Source of the DNA: Mucor racemosus
Taxonomy: Eukaryota > Mucoromycota > Mucoromycetes > Mucorales > Mucoraceae
Assembly (NCBI GenBank): GCA_027405735.1
Contig: JAPEHQ010000001.1
Location: 4,712,001 to 4,776,000, forward strand
Direction of reading: 5' to 3'
DNA: 64,000 nt
This document shows, one piece after another, positions 21,336 through 33,119 of this stretch (position 1 is its first letter; the number at the start of each line of letters is the position of its first letter). Below the pieces are notes generated by a model that saw nothing but the letters and a program-made list of their open reading frames with translations, did not search any database and was not told where the DNA came from. Made by a program: the position numbers and the translations under genes.

Positions 21336-22515
21336 CTCCAAAATCGAAACATGCCCCTTTTTCTATAACAAACCCGCATTAAAGGCTTTTAGGATACGAC
21401 TTCGACATTGCTAAATAGATATAAATGGGTGGCATTATGCTACCTATTTCTAAATTTATTCTATATCTCACGAAAAGCTTAAAAACATGTAAATTTCACT
21501 GCTTTTTCCTTGAAACTGAATCTCACTTTTCATCTCTGCTCTACTTTTTTTTCACTAAATAACGCCAAGAAAAAATTATGTGCCCATGTGCCTGAGATGT
21601 TCAGCTTTAATCTAAAAACAAGTATCCGGAAATATCTTATTTTTTGCAGTTGGTATAACGTTTTAAATACTAATGTTTCAGATTTTTACAGGTATCTCAC
21701 CGCTAGAAATTGACAACTTCGAGCCTTCATATCTCTACGAAATTTAAGCTATATTAATACTTTTTGATTATAAAACTTACTTTATTTGAAGTGCTCTATA
21801 ATATATTTTAGTATGAAAAAGTTCTGAGCATTTTTATTTTTTTTTTCTTTTTTTTTGAAATTTCTGTAGTAGATTTCAAAATATTCGTTAAATCAAGCAG
21901 CATTTTTTTAAAATTCATGTCACCAAGCTCGTTGAGCTCTCTTAGGCCCAATTTAAATTCTTTAAAAATATTGAGTTCTCGTGGAGATATCCTCAAAAAT
22001 GCGTACAAAGAAATACCCTCATTTCTAACCTCAATTTTCCCCTTGTATACCCTCATTCCAAATTCTAAATATCAAAAAAAAAAATTGGACAAAAATCTTG
22101 TTTTCTCTACGAAAAATGCAGCTAAAAGGTTAAATAATAGCTCAATCAATAGATAATTTTGCTATGCATAATTTCCATTATTTGAATTTGAAATATGCTT
22201 ATAAAAGGTGTCCTGTACTGTCAAAAAACCTTCAAAACTTCAATTGCATCTTGCGCAAACTTTTACGTGAAACATTTTTTTAAACTTTATTTAGATAGAT
22301 GCAGAATTTAAAAGTGTACAAAAACCATTTAATGCACTAGGTCTACTTACTTTGCAGTTCATGAACATTTAAGCAATTTTGTTTTTTGAATCATTTTTCG
22401 TTCATTTTTCAAATTAATTTTGGAACCCCGTTATGGTAGATTTTAAGCTGTGATATGGACTATTATTTTGATTATCTCGATAAAAAATCAATATTTTTTA
22501 CTAAGGCAAAAAACT
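21336..22515 (+). repeat. X-family repeat, copy C
   Basis: The most complete X copy. Both overlapping frames are present: 21808-22056 (-, starting MRVYKGKIEVRNEG and containing FLRISPRELNIFK) and 21917-22156 (+, starting MSPSSLSSLRPN and containing FPLYTLIPNSKYQKK). Flanked by the ZZ gene on the left and an LTR-C remnant on the right. Confidence 0.75.
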
Positions 22516-23107
22516 CAAAGTAACTTAAAATAAAGGAAAACTGTTCTAAAATGAAAGAGCACACTAAAACTAAAGAACTTTATTATTACAAGATCGAAAC
22601 ATCTTCTTTTATATTCACATTTTGTAATTATATGACTAATCTAAAATGTGTCTATTTATATATATATATACAATCACGTCTAGGTGACACATACTAGTTT
22701 CACATTCCTCAATACGTACAGTGTTTTATTCTAACATATATCTGATATGCTAGAATAATTAAAAATAATAAAACAAAGTAAAGTCTTGATAAATGTCAGC
22801 TTTCCAACTGTGGGTCAAACTAAGGGAAAAACTAAACTAATCCTTATTCTTTTATTCATGAGATGTGGTTTATATACTAATGACAGACTAGTAGATAATG
22901 ACTGCTTGAAGTGACATTATAAATTAATAAGGAGATTCATAGAGTGTAACCAAAGGTAGTGTGTATAGATAGTAGAAGGTGATAATTATACAACATACAG
23001 TATAAACTGAGAATTATAACATTAATACATAGCAATGTAGAACTTGTCATATCAAACTATATCGTAGTCTTAATCAAGGAATGTACACAGACTTGTGGAT
23101 ACAACAT
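22510..23107 (-). mobile_element. LTR-C relative, rearranged
   Basis: Inverted relative to 6825-7172. Both ends match (AATGAAAGAGCACACTAAAA and TGTGGATACAACA), but about 280 bp of other sequence sits in the middle. No clean target duplication is visible. Confidence 0.5.
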
Positions 23108-23371
23108 AAGGATACATCTTTGACACGCTGATCTCAAAGGACAACTTCCACAACCTACTGTATGTCGAGAAAATCATCTCCAAAGTGTATCAATAGCTTA
23201 CTACTTACTACGCACTTTTATTGAAAACAATTTAAATAAGATCTCTTCTATGAATACTGATCCAAATAATCTGCGACTCTTCGTGATGAATAAAGATATA
23301 AATAGGTATTACAAATATTTCAGACACCAACTTCTATGGGTCATTATGAATTCCGTAAGTTTGAACAACAA
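23108..23371. other. Unassigned sequence
   Basis: AT-rich, with a 62-codon frame (23250-23438) that runs into LTR-D. No domain recognised. Confidence 0.35.
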
Positions 23372-23641
23372 TGATTTATCGAGACTTTGTAAATTAAAAT
23401 CAACACAAAAAGTACTACCATTTATTAGAATAAATTAAATATGAGTTTATATAGTTATTGGGACTGTGCGATAAGGTCTAATTGACCCCTGTTCATTAGA
23501 TGTAACAATAGAAATTATTATTAATTGATAAATGTGTATGGATATTATACAGCATGTTATGTTTCAGTGGTAATAACGCTATACTATAAGCTTTGTTTTA
23601 TTACTAGTTTCTAGTTCCTAGATGACAAGAACCAGCTACTG
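23372..23641 (-). mobile_element. LTR-D, truncated copy
   Basis: Inverted match to the solo LTR at 31639-31948; cut at its end by LTR-B starting at 23642. Confidence 0.55.
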
Positions 23642-24175
23642 TGTCGTATATTTTTAGGTTTGATAAATAATACTTAAAAATAATACAATTAAAAGAGAAT
23701 GAGTAATTAATCAGTTCTTCAACTGTATAATAAAAACGAGATATCGTTTATTTAGATATAAAAGTATGGCCTTTTATATTGATTTGGCATTGAGGTCCTG
23801 AGATATAATTTAAGGCACTATTGAACCATTAGATATGTTTGATAGTAATCTATAGATTGAAATGGATCAATCATAATTTAACCGTTCTTGCAGAGCTTGT
23901 GAGTTGTCTTGCTTCAATGCTGCGCTAAATGTGCTTGGATGTTGATTTGATAGGTACTTGATTGATTAACCGCTGAGATAAAATAATAATATGGTGTCAT
24001 AATTGAGGTTCAAGCGTCCTTGGTAATTACTGTATTAAACTTGGCACGCTAGGAGCTTCTTATATCCGATATCAAGACTTTGCACTTCCATACATGTCAT
24101 AGTCAATAGATTATAAGATGTATTGATACTGTAGAAGGCGATAACATATGGTACAGTACTTGGTGGCATACAACG
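23642..24175 (+). mobile_element. LTR-B of R1 copy c
   Basis: About 530 bp, starting TGTCGTATATTTTT and ending in CATACAACG (ACAACA in other copies). It contains TATAAAAG near 23757 and AATAAA-like boxes. Confidence 0.65.
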
Positions 24176-24221
24176 TAGTATATGATTCATATTTTTGCCA
24201 ATGGTCACTCTTCCAAAAAAA

Positions 24222-24306
24222 GCCGAACAATCTCCAGAAGCGGTCATTTAATGGCATTTCCAAGCTTTAAATTTCTAGAAAAAATTACCGGACAGCCCGG
24301 ATGCGG
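24222..24306. promoter_or_regulatory. Pair of GC-rich direct motifs in R1
   Basis: GCCGAACAATCTCC-AGAAGCGG at 24222-24243 and ACCGGACAGCC-CGGATGCGG at 24287-24306 are degenerate copies of one motif, GC-rich against an AT-rich background. The pair is kept in R1 copies d (about 29909-29993) and f (about 56430-56510). Function unknown; a protein-binding site is a guess. Confidence 0.4.
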
Positions 24307-24589
24307 TTGTTTAAATATTCCAAGCAGCTATAAGATGCAGGTATCGAGATTTCATACAAAAATTAAGGTTCAACTGTATTGCTAGTAATTATCCAAAGGC
24401 TTATTTTAAGTAAAGCATAAATACAACCTACAACATTATTAGCTTAATAACGGATTTTATTTGAAAAGTATCAGATGATACAACCGGATTCAAAAAAAGT
24501 TCGTAAGATCACAAATTTAAAGGATTTATATATAAAAGCACTACGGCCGACCTGTGCTGCACAAAATGATTTTGTTGTGTCCAGGTGGG

Positions 24590-24890
24590 TTGCACACTAT
24601 GGCCTGATGAGTTGTGCTCGCTTAATATGGTTAAAAACATAACAATATATACATCATGGGCACAACAAAAGAAACTGCACACGAGCACAACGCTAAGCCC
24701 ATATGCGCAGAATTATAGATTCTGTCCGTGTGCATAACATTAATCCCATGTGTGCATTAATAGTAGAATTATTGCCCATAAGCAGCATATCAGTATCCCT
24801 ATTTGTACATAATAATAAAATCTGATCATGAGCATAATAATAAACTGATCGTATGGGCACAAATTGGTTTGTACATGAGTATCGTACCGT
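24590..24890. repeat. Cluster of GCCCATNTGCNCA-like motifs
   Basis: At least eight degenerate copies of a short CAT-centred motif (ATGGGCACAA, GCACACGAGCAC, GCCCATATGCGCA, CGTGTGCATAA, CCCATGTGTGCAT, GCCCATAAGC, CATGAGCATAA, TATGGGCACAA) in about 300 bp. The same cluster is found at about 30770-31105 and 55870-56180. Confidence 0.5.
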
Positions 24891-24910
24891 TCTCAAAATT
24901 CCATTTCATT

Positions 24911-25401
24911 TGCAGTAAAATATGGGTGTAAAAAGCGATAAAGAATACTGTTAAAATCCTTCTTTATTAAAATATGGATAATGAGCAATAAAATGGTTGT
25001 TCTACGTCTCTATTTATATTATTTAGGAATTATTTACTATCTTGCAATTGCATTGCAATTGTCAACGATTCCATTAATTTTGAGTATAAATGTTGGGTTG
25101 TTGGGTTGTTGGGTTATTGATTTGGTGGATCAAGAACGGTGTTTTAAATATAGTTTGTCAATCATGCTTTCAGAACAGCCCTTACTTGTTCTACTTGATA
25201 AGCATGTACTTTTTGTATTTTTTATTTGGGATATCCCACATTACTTTTGTATTTTAGCATCTCTTATTTGAGTATTATACCCTTGCTATCTTCATGCAAT
25301 TGTCTATTTACTATATAGTCTTATCTTTGATAGTATGGTTTCAAATGAGATGACATTTAATTTAGGTATTTTATGATGGGAATCTAGCTTAGTTCACTCC
25401 A
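24911..25401 (+). mobile_element. Solo LTR-J-like insertion
   Basis: A 491-bp insertion from TGCAGTAAAATATGGG to TTCACTCCA, absent from the matching places in R1 copies d and f. Flanks TCATT (24906-24910) and CCATT (25402-25406) are an imperfect 5-bp duplication. A related 5' end occurs at 62232. Confidence 0.6.
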
Positions 25402-26458
25402 CCATTTTTTACTGGAATGAGTTTTTAGATTACATTTGCTTTTATTAATATAGATTATATAAACAATAATACAATTCAATACGTTGTTGAAGTAGAGCAA
25501 TACATGCAAGAGCCAATATATTTACGATTACAGTATCATCATTTGTAAATATGTTTGCAGCTATAATATTTACAGTAACAATGATGGTTTTTGCTCGAGC
25601 ATGAACTTAAATAACGCTTACTGCTTAAATTTATATGCAAGCCAAATCTAATGTTATAGATGTTACTTTACCACACATAAGATTTAAACAAGTTAACCTT
25701 CTTTAAAATTACTATTTTAGTTTACGATTGTCAGCTGTGAAAAGATTTGTTTTCAAGTATGCAGTAGCAACGATTAAAACTATGATGGTTATTAGACAAA
25801 ACATTAGATTATTCTTTTTTTTTGTTTCTATATCATTTGAAATTTTATCATTTTCTGGAACATTTCGTAGGTTTGTAGCCAGTTTTAGCTTTTGATTGTG
25901 TAGATATAAATATCATTATTGCCTTCAATTTAATCTGGTAATCAAGAAATACGTCCAACAATAGAGTAGTAAATAATGATATTTGATCTTAGAATGCGGG
26001 TAAATGAAAATATCAGTCTCTAATATAGTAGACTGCTACCAACTATATTAAAAACAATATTAGTCTCTTGTGTTGGCATGATGCATGTTCAGATAAATGA
26101 GAAGAATACTAGCTTGATAGCCTGATATGCCTTACCAAACGGTAAATGATATCCTTGGAATATGAAAACAACAAAAAGAGAAAAATTACTCGCGTAGAAA
26201 AGAATTTTCAAGGCTTTACATTATTTAGTACAATTAAAACCCTGTTAAATTGCACATTTCAGTCAATGTAAAGGCAGCATTATTACAGCGCATGAACCAT
26301 AAACTAATATACAAAATAGGCAAAATATGCTATCATAGAAACATACATTCTTCCATTACTAGAAAAACCGTCTGTCATATCATATATTCATTAAAAAATT
26401 TCAAAAGTGAGCCTGTAGGGCGACGCCGTAATTGAGCATAGCAAGATCGAACGACTAA

Positions 26459-26890
26459 TGTGGAACAGGTAGAGATATTCACGGAAAAAAAGAATAAAAA
26501 AACATTAGGAATTCGACTAGATAACGTTAGGCTTTTATTCTCAAGTAGAACTTAATTGACTCTTCTTTGAAAGGAAGATGTCCTTCTATTTATACACAAT
26601 TTCTAATTTATATTATAAATTAATGAGAACAAATAGGAACATGCCATTTTCATAATCTACCCAATATCTTTAGGTCCTGATTTTATCATGAATGAAATCA
26701 GGCCATATTGAATAATGGTGTATTTATGATTCAGGTCAATAATTATAATTTGCTAGGATCCACATCTCGGTTATAAGATTACTTGCTGTATCAATCAGAC
26801 ATGTCAAATCAAAGTGATTCCTGGTTTATCCCAGCGGTAATTCAAGTTAGACACCAGATAAAATGGATATCTAAATGGATGTAATACACA
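26459..26890 (+). mobile_element. Solo LTR-F
   Basis: A 432-bp insertion starting TGTGGAACAGG and ending AATACACA, with the exact 5-bp duplication ACTAA (26454-26458 and 26891-26895). The empty site is read in R1-a as CGACTAAGTC. Confidence 0.85.
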
Positions 26891-27631
26891 ACTAAGGCTC
26901 TTAGATTATGGTATATATCCAAGGTTTAAATAAAAATGCGTTTTTTTTTTAACTTTTCTTATATTTAACCACGTACGGTCTGAAAATTCAGACTTTGTAG
27001 CGGACATTTTCGGGCCTCATTTTATCCTTACCAACACTCATGATTTTGATCAAAAAACACAAAAATCAAATTTTGATACCAAATTCAACGTTTAAATATA
27101 CTACATTATGAGAGAAAATTGTAGCCCTGACTAATACGTATTTTATAAAAGCTTAATATTAAATGTTAAGTAATGAAACTTAGCATTTTTGGCCCAAAAA
27201 CGATTTTTTGATTAAACGATTTTTATGTAATATTTTGCAATAAAACGGGTTGTCATTTTTTATTGAGCAAATAGAGCGCTAAACTCTGTATATGTGTGTA
27301 TTTTTTGTTTTTATAATTGGTAGTATAATTAACTCTAGATTTGCAAAATCAGAAAAAAAAAATTTAAAAAATGTCAAAATTGATGATCTGGACAAGAATA
27401 ATTTTTAAAATTAATATTCCGCTTCTAAGCCTTGCAAGTCTTAAAAATAAGAGATTTTATAATACTTGAGAAATTTTCAAGAATTTACAATGCTGTAACC
27501 ACTTGATTCAAGCTTATTACTGTAACCCTTTATACATGTTAATATTATGTGGTAGTTTATTTGATGATAATATAGTCTTACGTTATAATTATTGCGCTAG
27601 AGGTGATTTACATTGAGTTTTAGTCTTACCT

Positions 27632-27843
27632 CTCCAATATCATAAACATAAACATGGCCATAACTGGAACCCATTGCCGCCTTTTTCCTTCTTTGTACCA
27701 AGCTAATTTATTCAATGCTTTACCAGAACCAACTTAAGTATTTACAAATGGTTCCTTGGTATTTTCATTCAAATTCCATAAATTAAATTGACTGGTTCCA
27801 TCTACAGTAGTATCAAACGTATCATCAGCCCGTCTTATGATAA
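27632..27843 (-). pseudogene. Dynein intermediate chain-like fragment, copy 3 (best preserved)
   Basis: On the minus strand: VDGTSQFNLWNLN, then EPFVNT, a stop codon, VGSGKALNKLAW and YKEG, then a frameshift before a segment that should read HVYVYDI. The order and spacing fit the C-terminal WD40 blades of cytoplasmic dynein intermediate chain (LWNLN, then ALNKLAW, then DGHVYVYDIG). The stop after VNT sits where other copies also have TAA or TAG. Confidence 0.65.
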
Positions 27844-27845
27844 AT

Positions 27846-28230
27846 ATCAATTTGAAATCAGAAACATTCCACTGTCCTTGTTATAAGATATGAAAAGCTT
27901 GATTTTTAATAATAATACAGCAATTAAATAAAAGACAAAATGATACTACTAATCGCATATGGTGAGTATTCAACATCTAGTTGAGTTTAATAAAGAATGC
28001 TTTTGAACCCTTTTGAAAATCCTGAAGCAAACACAACATCTTGGTCCTGTAATTTCTATACATCAAAATGTCGCAATTTTCACCACACAATGAAAGCACC
28101 TTTTATCAATTTTGACCTCGTTTTACATTGAGTATCAGTGTTTTAGTTACCAGTTGTATTTTCTCTGATTCATTGATATTCGATCATATTGAACAATAGT
28201 GTATTAAATTAAAATCTACTGGTATACTGT
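27846..28230 (-). repeat. R2 block, copy 2
   Basis: Inverted relative to 7783-8755 and directly attached to the dynein-like fragment, where R1 copies d, f and g have an LTR-B instead. Confidence 0.5.
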
Positions 28231-28265
28231 TGGTAGTTTTTTGTTATCACTTTAAAAACTGGATC

Positions 28266-28266
28266 C

Positions 28267-28334
<68 letters not shown>
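28266..28334. repeat. (ATT)n microsatellite
   Basis: About 22 perfect ATT units. Confidence 0.97.
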
Positions 28335-28338
<4 letters not shown>

Positions 28339-28867
28339 TGATTATAATAATTATAAAACTGATTGATTCCTACAGTATATAATACTACTATTTTGCATTG
28401 GTAGAGATTATATAATTGATATCTGCATTTAACACTGGTGGATTGGAAAGTTGGCGTCTGTCTTTAGTTTGATGAATAATGCGTACTTTGGTTTTCCAGT
28501 ATAATTCTAGGTGTTTCTACACCTAAAAATTGAATTTTCCAATGCAGCCACATCTGTTGAATATCACTTGAGTTTCTGTGCGTTGTAGCTCATGTTACGC
28601 TGACTCCCATTTTGGCAAATATTGTTTTATATTCATCCATATTCAATTTTTGTGTTATACAGCTTAATATTAATGTACTAACATTGAGGTTTGTTTATAT
28701 CCATCACAAATTGGCATTTTTTTCTAATGATTTCTACTACCAATTTCTGGAAATCTCTATTATCATTTCCAAAAAGAAAAAAATACACCTTAATTTGCTG
28801 CATTTCCTAAATAGCAAAAAACTGACAAATACATGTTCCATGTACGGAGATTAAAACTGTAGACCAA
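28335..28867. other. Unassigned sequence between R2 and SINE
   Basis: No supported gene. A small hairpin (AGGTGTTTCTACACCT) is near 28510. The 80-codon frame at 28612-28854 does not start with ATG and has no domain. Confidence 0.4.
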
Positions 28868-29040
28868 AGGAGAGTGACAAGCTTAACGGGTAGCGCATGC
28901 GCTACAAATTGAGTGCGACACACATATTCGTGAGTTCAAACCCGCCAAAGGGGAAGCCCTTCGGTATTAGGATATGAATTTCGAAAGAGAATCTCCGATG
29001 ACCCTTACTTCTCATGGAATATGATCCTCCTTTTTTTTCT
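28868..29040 (+). mobile_element. tRNA-derived SINE-like element or tRNA relic
   Basis: AAGCTTAACGGGTAGCGCA (about 28878-28898) resembles a pol III box A, and GAGTTCAAACC (about 28931-28941) matches box B, at near tRNA spacing. An anticodon-like stem GCGCT/AGTGC can pair, but with an 8-nt loop, and the T-stem is mispaired, so it is not a working tRNA. A T-rich run near 29031 could terminate pol III. Confidence 0.5.
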
Positions 29041-29333
29041 TAATAAGTTTTGCATACAATTTTTTTCTTTTTCATTAAGGCATACAATATGCATACTAGT
29101 AAATTTGGCTAGCAAAACCCAGCTCGACACCAAAACTAGTATCAGCATCCATGGGTCATTGTATGTTCAGCCAGTTCGAGTAACAAGTTGGTTACCTGCT
29201 ACTTACACCTACTAAGATCAGCAAACACATCAGTTTTTCTCAACGAATATGAATCCAAATGACTTCCGTTGCAATGCCAGGTACTCCTAGCTCTGATTCA
29301 CAGAATTGCAAAAGGTTTATACTTGTCGTGTAT
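29041..29333. other. Unassigned sequence
   Basis: Nothing recognised. A 64-codon frame (29021-29215) has no domain. Confidence 0.35.
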
Positions 29334-29853
29334 TTTCAGCTTTGAGGAATAATACTTAAAAAAGAATACAATCAAAAGAGAATGAGTGATAAATTAGTTC
29401 TTCAACTGTATAATAAAAACAAGATATCGTTTATTTAGATGTAAAAGTACGGCCTTTTATATTGATTTGACATTGAGATCCTGAGATGTAATTTAAGGCA
29501 CTATTAAACCATTGGATCTGTTTGATAGTAATCTATGGATTGAAATGGATCAATCATAATTTAACCGTTCTCGCAGAGCTTGTGAATTGCCTTGTTTCAA
29601 TGCTGCGCTAAATGTGCTTGGATGTTGATTTGATAATAGCTACTTGATTAATTAACCGCTGGGATGAATTAATATGGTATCATGATTGAGGCCCAAGCGT
29701 TCTTGGTAATTATTGGATTATACTTAGTATTCTAGGAGTTTCTTATATCCGATATCCAGACTTTGGACTTCAATACATGTCATAGTCAATAGATTGTAAA
29801 ATGTATTGATACTGTAGAAGGTGATAACATATGGGACTTGGTGGCATACAACA
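29334..29853 (+). mobile_element. LTR-B of R1 copy d
   Basis: 520 bp, starting TGTCGTGTATTTTC and ending CATACAACA. The first LTR of the R1 copy that is later split by LTR-B, LTR-D and the LINE; that copy's opposite LTR survives only as about 20 bp at 38689-38708. Confidence 0.7.
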
Positions 29854-30126
29854 TAGTTTATGAGTCATATTTTTGCCAATGGTCACTCTTCCAAAAAAAG
29901 CCGAACAATCTCCAGAAGCGGTCATTTAATGGCATTTCCAAGCTTTAAATTTCTATAAAAAATTACCGGACAGCCCGGACGCGGTTGTTTAAATATTCCA
30001 AGCAGCTATAAGATGCAGGTATCGAAATTTCATACAAAAATTAAGGCTCGACTGTATTGCTAGTAATTATTCAAAGGCTTATTTTAAGTAAATCATAAAT
30101 ACAACCTACAACGCTATTAGCCTAAT

Positions 30127-30655
30127 TGTTGTATTCTACCTACTAGTATCATACATTATCACCTTTTACAGTATCAATACATCTTACAATCTATTGACTA
30201 CGACATGTATTGAAGTGCAAGTCTTGATAACGGATATAAGAAACTCCTAGCGTATCAAGTTTAATCCAGTAATTACCAAGAACGCTTTGACCTCAATTAT
30301 GACACCACATTATTTCATCCCAACAGTTAACCAATCAAGTAGCTATCAAATCAACATCCAAGCATATTTAGCGCAGCATTGAAACAAGGCAACTCACAAG
30401 GTCTGCAAGAACGGTTAAATTATGATTGATCCATTTCAATCCATAGATTACTATCAAACAGATCCAATGGTTCAATAGTGCCTTAAATTATATCTCAGGA
30501 TCTCAATGCCAAATCAATATAAAAGGCCGTACTTTTTTATCTAAATAAACGATATCTTGTTTTTATTATACAGTTGAAGAACTGATTAATTACTCATTCT
30601 TTTATAATTGTATTCTTTTTTAAGTACTATTTATCAATCCTGAAAATATACGACA
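30127..30655 (-). mobile_element. Solo LTR-B (529 bp)
   Basis: Starts TGTTGTATTCTACC, ends TATACGACA, with the exact duplication CTAAT (30122-30126 and 30656-30660). The uninterrupted site is in copy c near 24440. This defines the full LTR-B. Confidence 0.88.
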
Positions 30656-31638
30656 CTAATAACGGATTTAACTTGAAAAGTATAAAATGGTATAACCGGA
30701 TTCAAAAAAAGTCCATAAAATCACAAATTTAAAGGATTTATATATAGAAGCCACTACGGCCAACCTGTGCTGCACAAGATGATTTTTTTGTGCCCAGGTG
30801 GGTTGCACACTATAGCCTGATGAGTTGTTGCGCCCACTGAATAATAATGGCTAAAAAGATAACAAGATGCACATGGGCACAACAAAACACTATGAAGAAA
30901 CTGCACACGAGCATAACGAAAAGCCCGTATGTCCAGAGTTATAGATTCTGTCCGTTTGCATGACATTAATCCCATGTGTGCATAATAGTAGAATTGCCCA
31001 TAAGCATATTATTATCCCTATTTGGGCATAATAATAAAATCTGACCATGAGCATAATGAGCTGATCGTATGGGCACAAATTGGTTTGTATATGATGAGCA
31101 TCGTGCCGTTCTCAAAATTCCATTGCATTTTTTACTGGACTACTAATGGGTTTTTAATTACATTTGATTTTATTGATGATATAGATTATAAATAATACAA
31201 TTTAATACGTTGTTGATGAAGAGCAATACATGCAACTGCCAATATATTTACGATTAACATCATTTGTAAATATGTTTATAGCTATAATATCTGCAGCAAC
31301 AATGGTTTTTGCTCCAGCATAAACTTGAATAACACTTACTGCTTAAATTTATATGCAAGCCAAATCTAAGATTACATATTTTACTTTATCACTCATAAAA
31401 TTTAAACAAATTAACCTTCCTTAAACTCACTAATTTAGTTTACGATTGTCAGCTGTAAAAAGATTTATTTTCAAGTATACAGTAGCTATGATCAAAACTA
31501 CAATTATTATACAAAACATTAGATTATACTTTTTTTTTTTTGTTTCTATATCATTTGAAATTTTATCACTTTTCTTGAACATTTCGTGAGTTTGTAGCCA
31601 GTTTAAGCTTTTCATTGAGTAGATATAAATATCATTGC

Positions 31639-31948
31639 TGATCTATCAGAATTACAACATTCGATATATAGAAGATCTCCGGCAAATCTAGCAGATCTTA
31701 TCTATCCAGTAACTGGTTCCTGTCACCCAGGAACTACTAATGAAACATAACTTATAGCAATATTACAACTGAAACATAACATGTTATATCCATACACATT
31801 AATAATAATATCTATTGTCACATCTAATGGATCCCTGTCCATTAAATCTTATCACACAATTCCAATAACTATATAAACCCATATCTAATTCATTCTAATA
31901 AACGGTACTTTTTATGTTGATTTTAATTTATAAAGTCTCGATAAATCA
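31639..31948 (+). mobile_element. Solo LTR-D (310 bp)
   Basis: Starts TGATCTATCAGAATTAC and ends GATAAATCA, with the exact duplication ATTGC (31634-31638 and 31949-31953). The empty site ATCATTGCCTTCGATTTG is visible in copy a near 5185. Confidence 0.88.
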
Positions 31949-33119
31949 ATTGCCTTCGATTTGATCTGGTAATCAAGAAATACGTCAAATAACACAGTCG
32001 TAAATAATGCTATTTGATCTTAAAATGCAGTTAATTATAAATGAAAATATCAGCCTCTAGTATAACGACTGCTACCTATCTTAAAAACATTAGCCACTTA
32101 TGTTAGAATGCGTATTCAGATATAAGAAAAGAATACCAGCTTGATAGCCTGATATGCCTTATCAAACGGTGAATAATATCATCCTTGGAAGATGAAAACA
32201 AAAAGAGAAAAACAACACACGTAAAATTTTTTTTTTAAAGCTTTACATTATTTAGCGCATCTAAAACCCTGCTAAATTGCACATTTCAGCCAATGTAAAA
32301 GCAGCGTTACAGCACATCAACCCATAAACTAAGCAAAATAGGCAATATCTGCTATCATAGAAACATACATTTTTCTACTAGAAAAACTGTCTGTCATATC
32401 ATAGATTTATTAAAAAAATTCAAAAGCGAGCCCGTAGAGCGACGCCATAATCGAGCATAACACGATCGAAGGGCTAAGTCTTTTATACTATGGTATATAT
32501 CTAAGCTTTAAATGAAAATGCGTTTGTTTTTTTTTACTTTTCTTATATTTAACCACGTACGGTCTGAAAATTCAGACTTTGTAGCGGACATTTTCGGGCC
32601 TCATTTTATCCTTACCAACACTCATGATTTTGATCAAAAAACACAAAAATCAAATTTTGATACCAAAATCAATGTTTAAATATACTACATTATGAGAGAA
32701 AATTGTAGCCCTGACTAATACGTATTTTATAAAAGCTTAATATTAAATGTTAAGTAATGAAACTTAGCATTTTTGGCCCAAAAACGATTTTTTGATTAAA
32801 CGATTTTTATGTAATATTTTGCAATAAAACGGGTTGTCATTTTTTATTGAGCAAATAGAGCACTAAACTCTGTATATGTGTGTATTTTTTGTTTTTATAA
32901 TTGGTAGTATAATTAACTCTAGATTTGCAAAATCAGAAAAAAAAATTTAATTTTTTTTTTTTTTTTTGTTTGTAAGTATGAAGATTTATTAATGATTAAA
33001 AGTCTGGTTTAAAATGAATAAACTCATAAAATAAAAGAAATATTAATGGAATTAATAGGACTATAATAAAAAGGAGAGCGGGTGTAATAGTAAGTGACCC
33101 GTCTCGGGGAGGCAAAGAA

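Larger units (their letters stand above)
24176..27843 (-). mobile_element. R1 internal region, copy c
   Basis: About 2.7 kb once LTR-J (24911-25401) and LTR-F (26459-26890) are removed. In order: GC-rich box pair (24222-24306), motif cluster (24590-24890), a diverged transmembrane-like frame (about 25690-25860), the 60-codon frame (26250-26435), a long AT-rich core, and the dynein-like fragment. There is no gag, pol or transposase frame. Confidence 0.65.
29854..32950 (-). mobile_element. R1 internal region, copy d, first part
   Basis: Together with 38195-38688, and after subtracting LTR-B (30127-30655) and LTR-D (31639-31948), this gives about 2.74 kb, matching copies c and f. It includes the motif cluster and the transmembrane-like frame at 31430-31615 (-), which reads NLMFCIIIVVLIIATVYLK near its end. 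Confidence 0.7.

Noticed and set aside
28868..28945. A functional tRNA gene
   Set aside because: Box A and box B are present, but the anticodon loop is 8 nt, the T-stem does not pair and no acceptor stem is evident.
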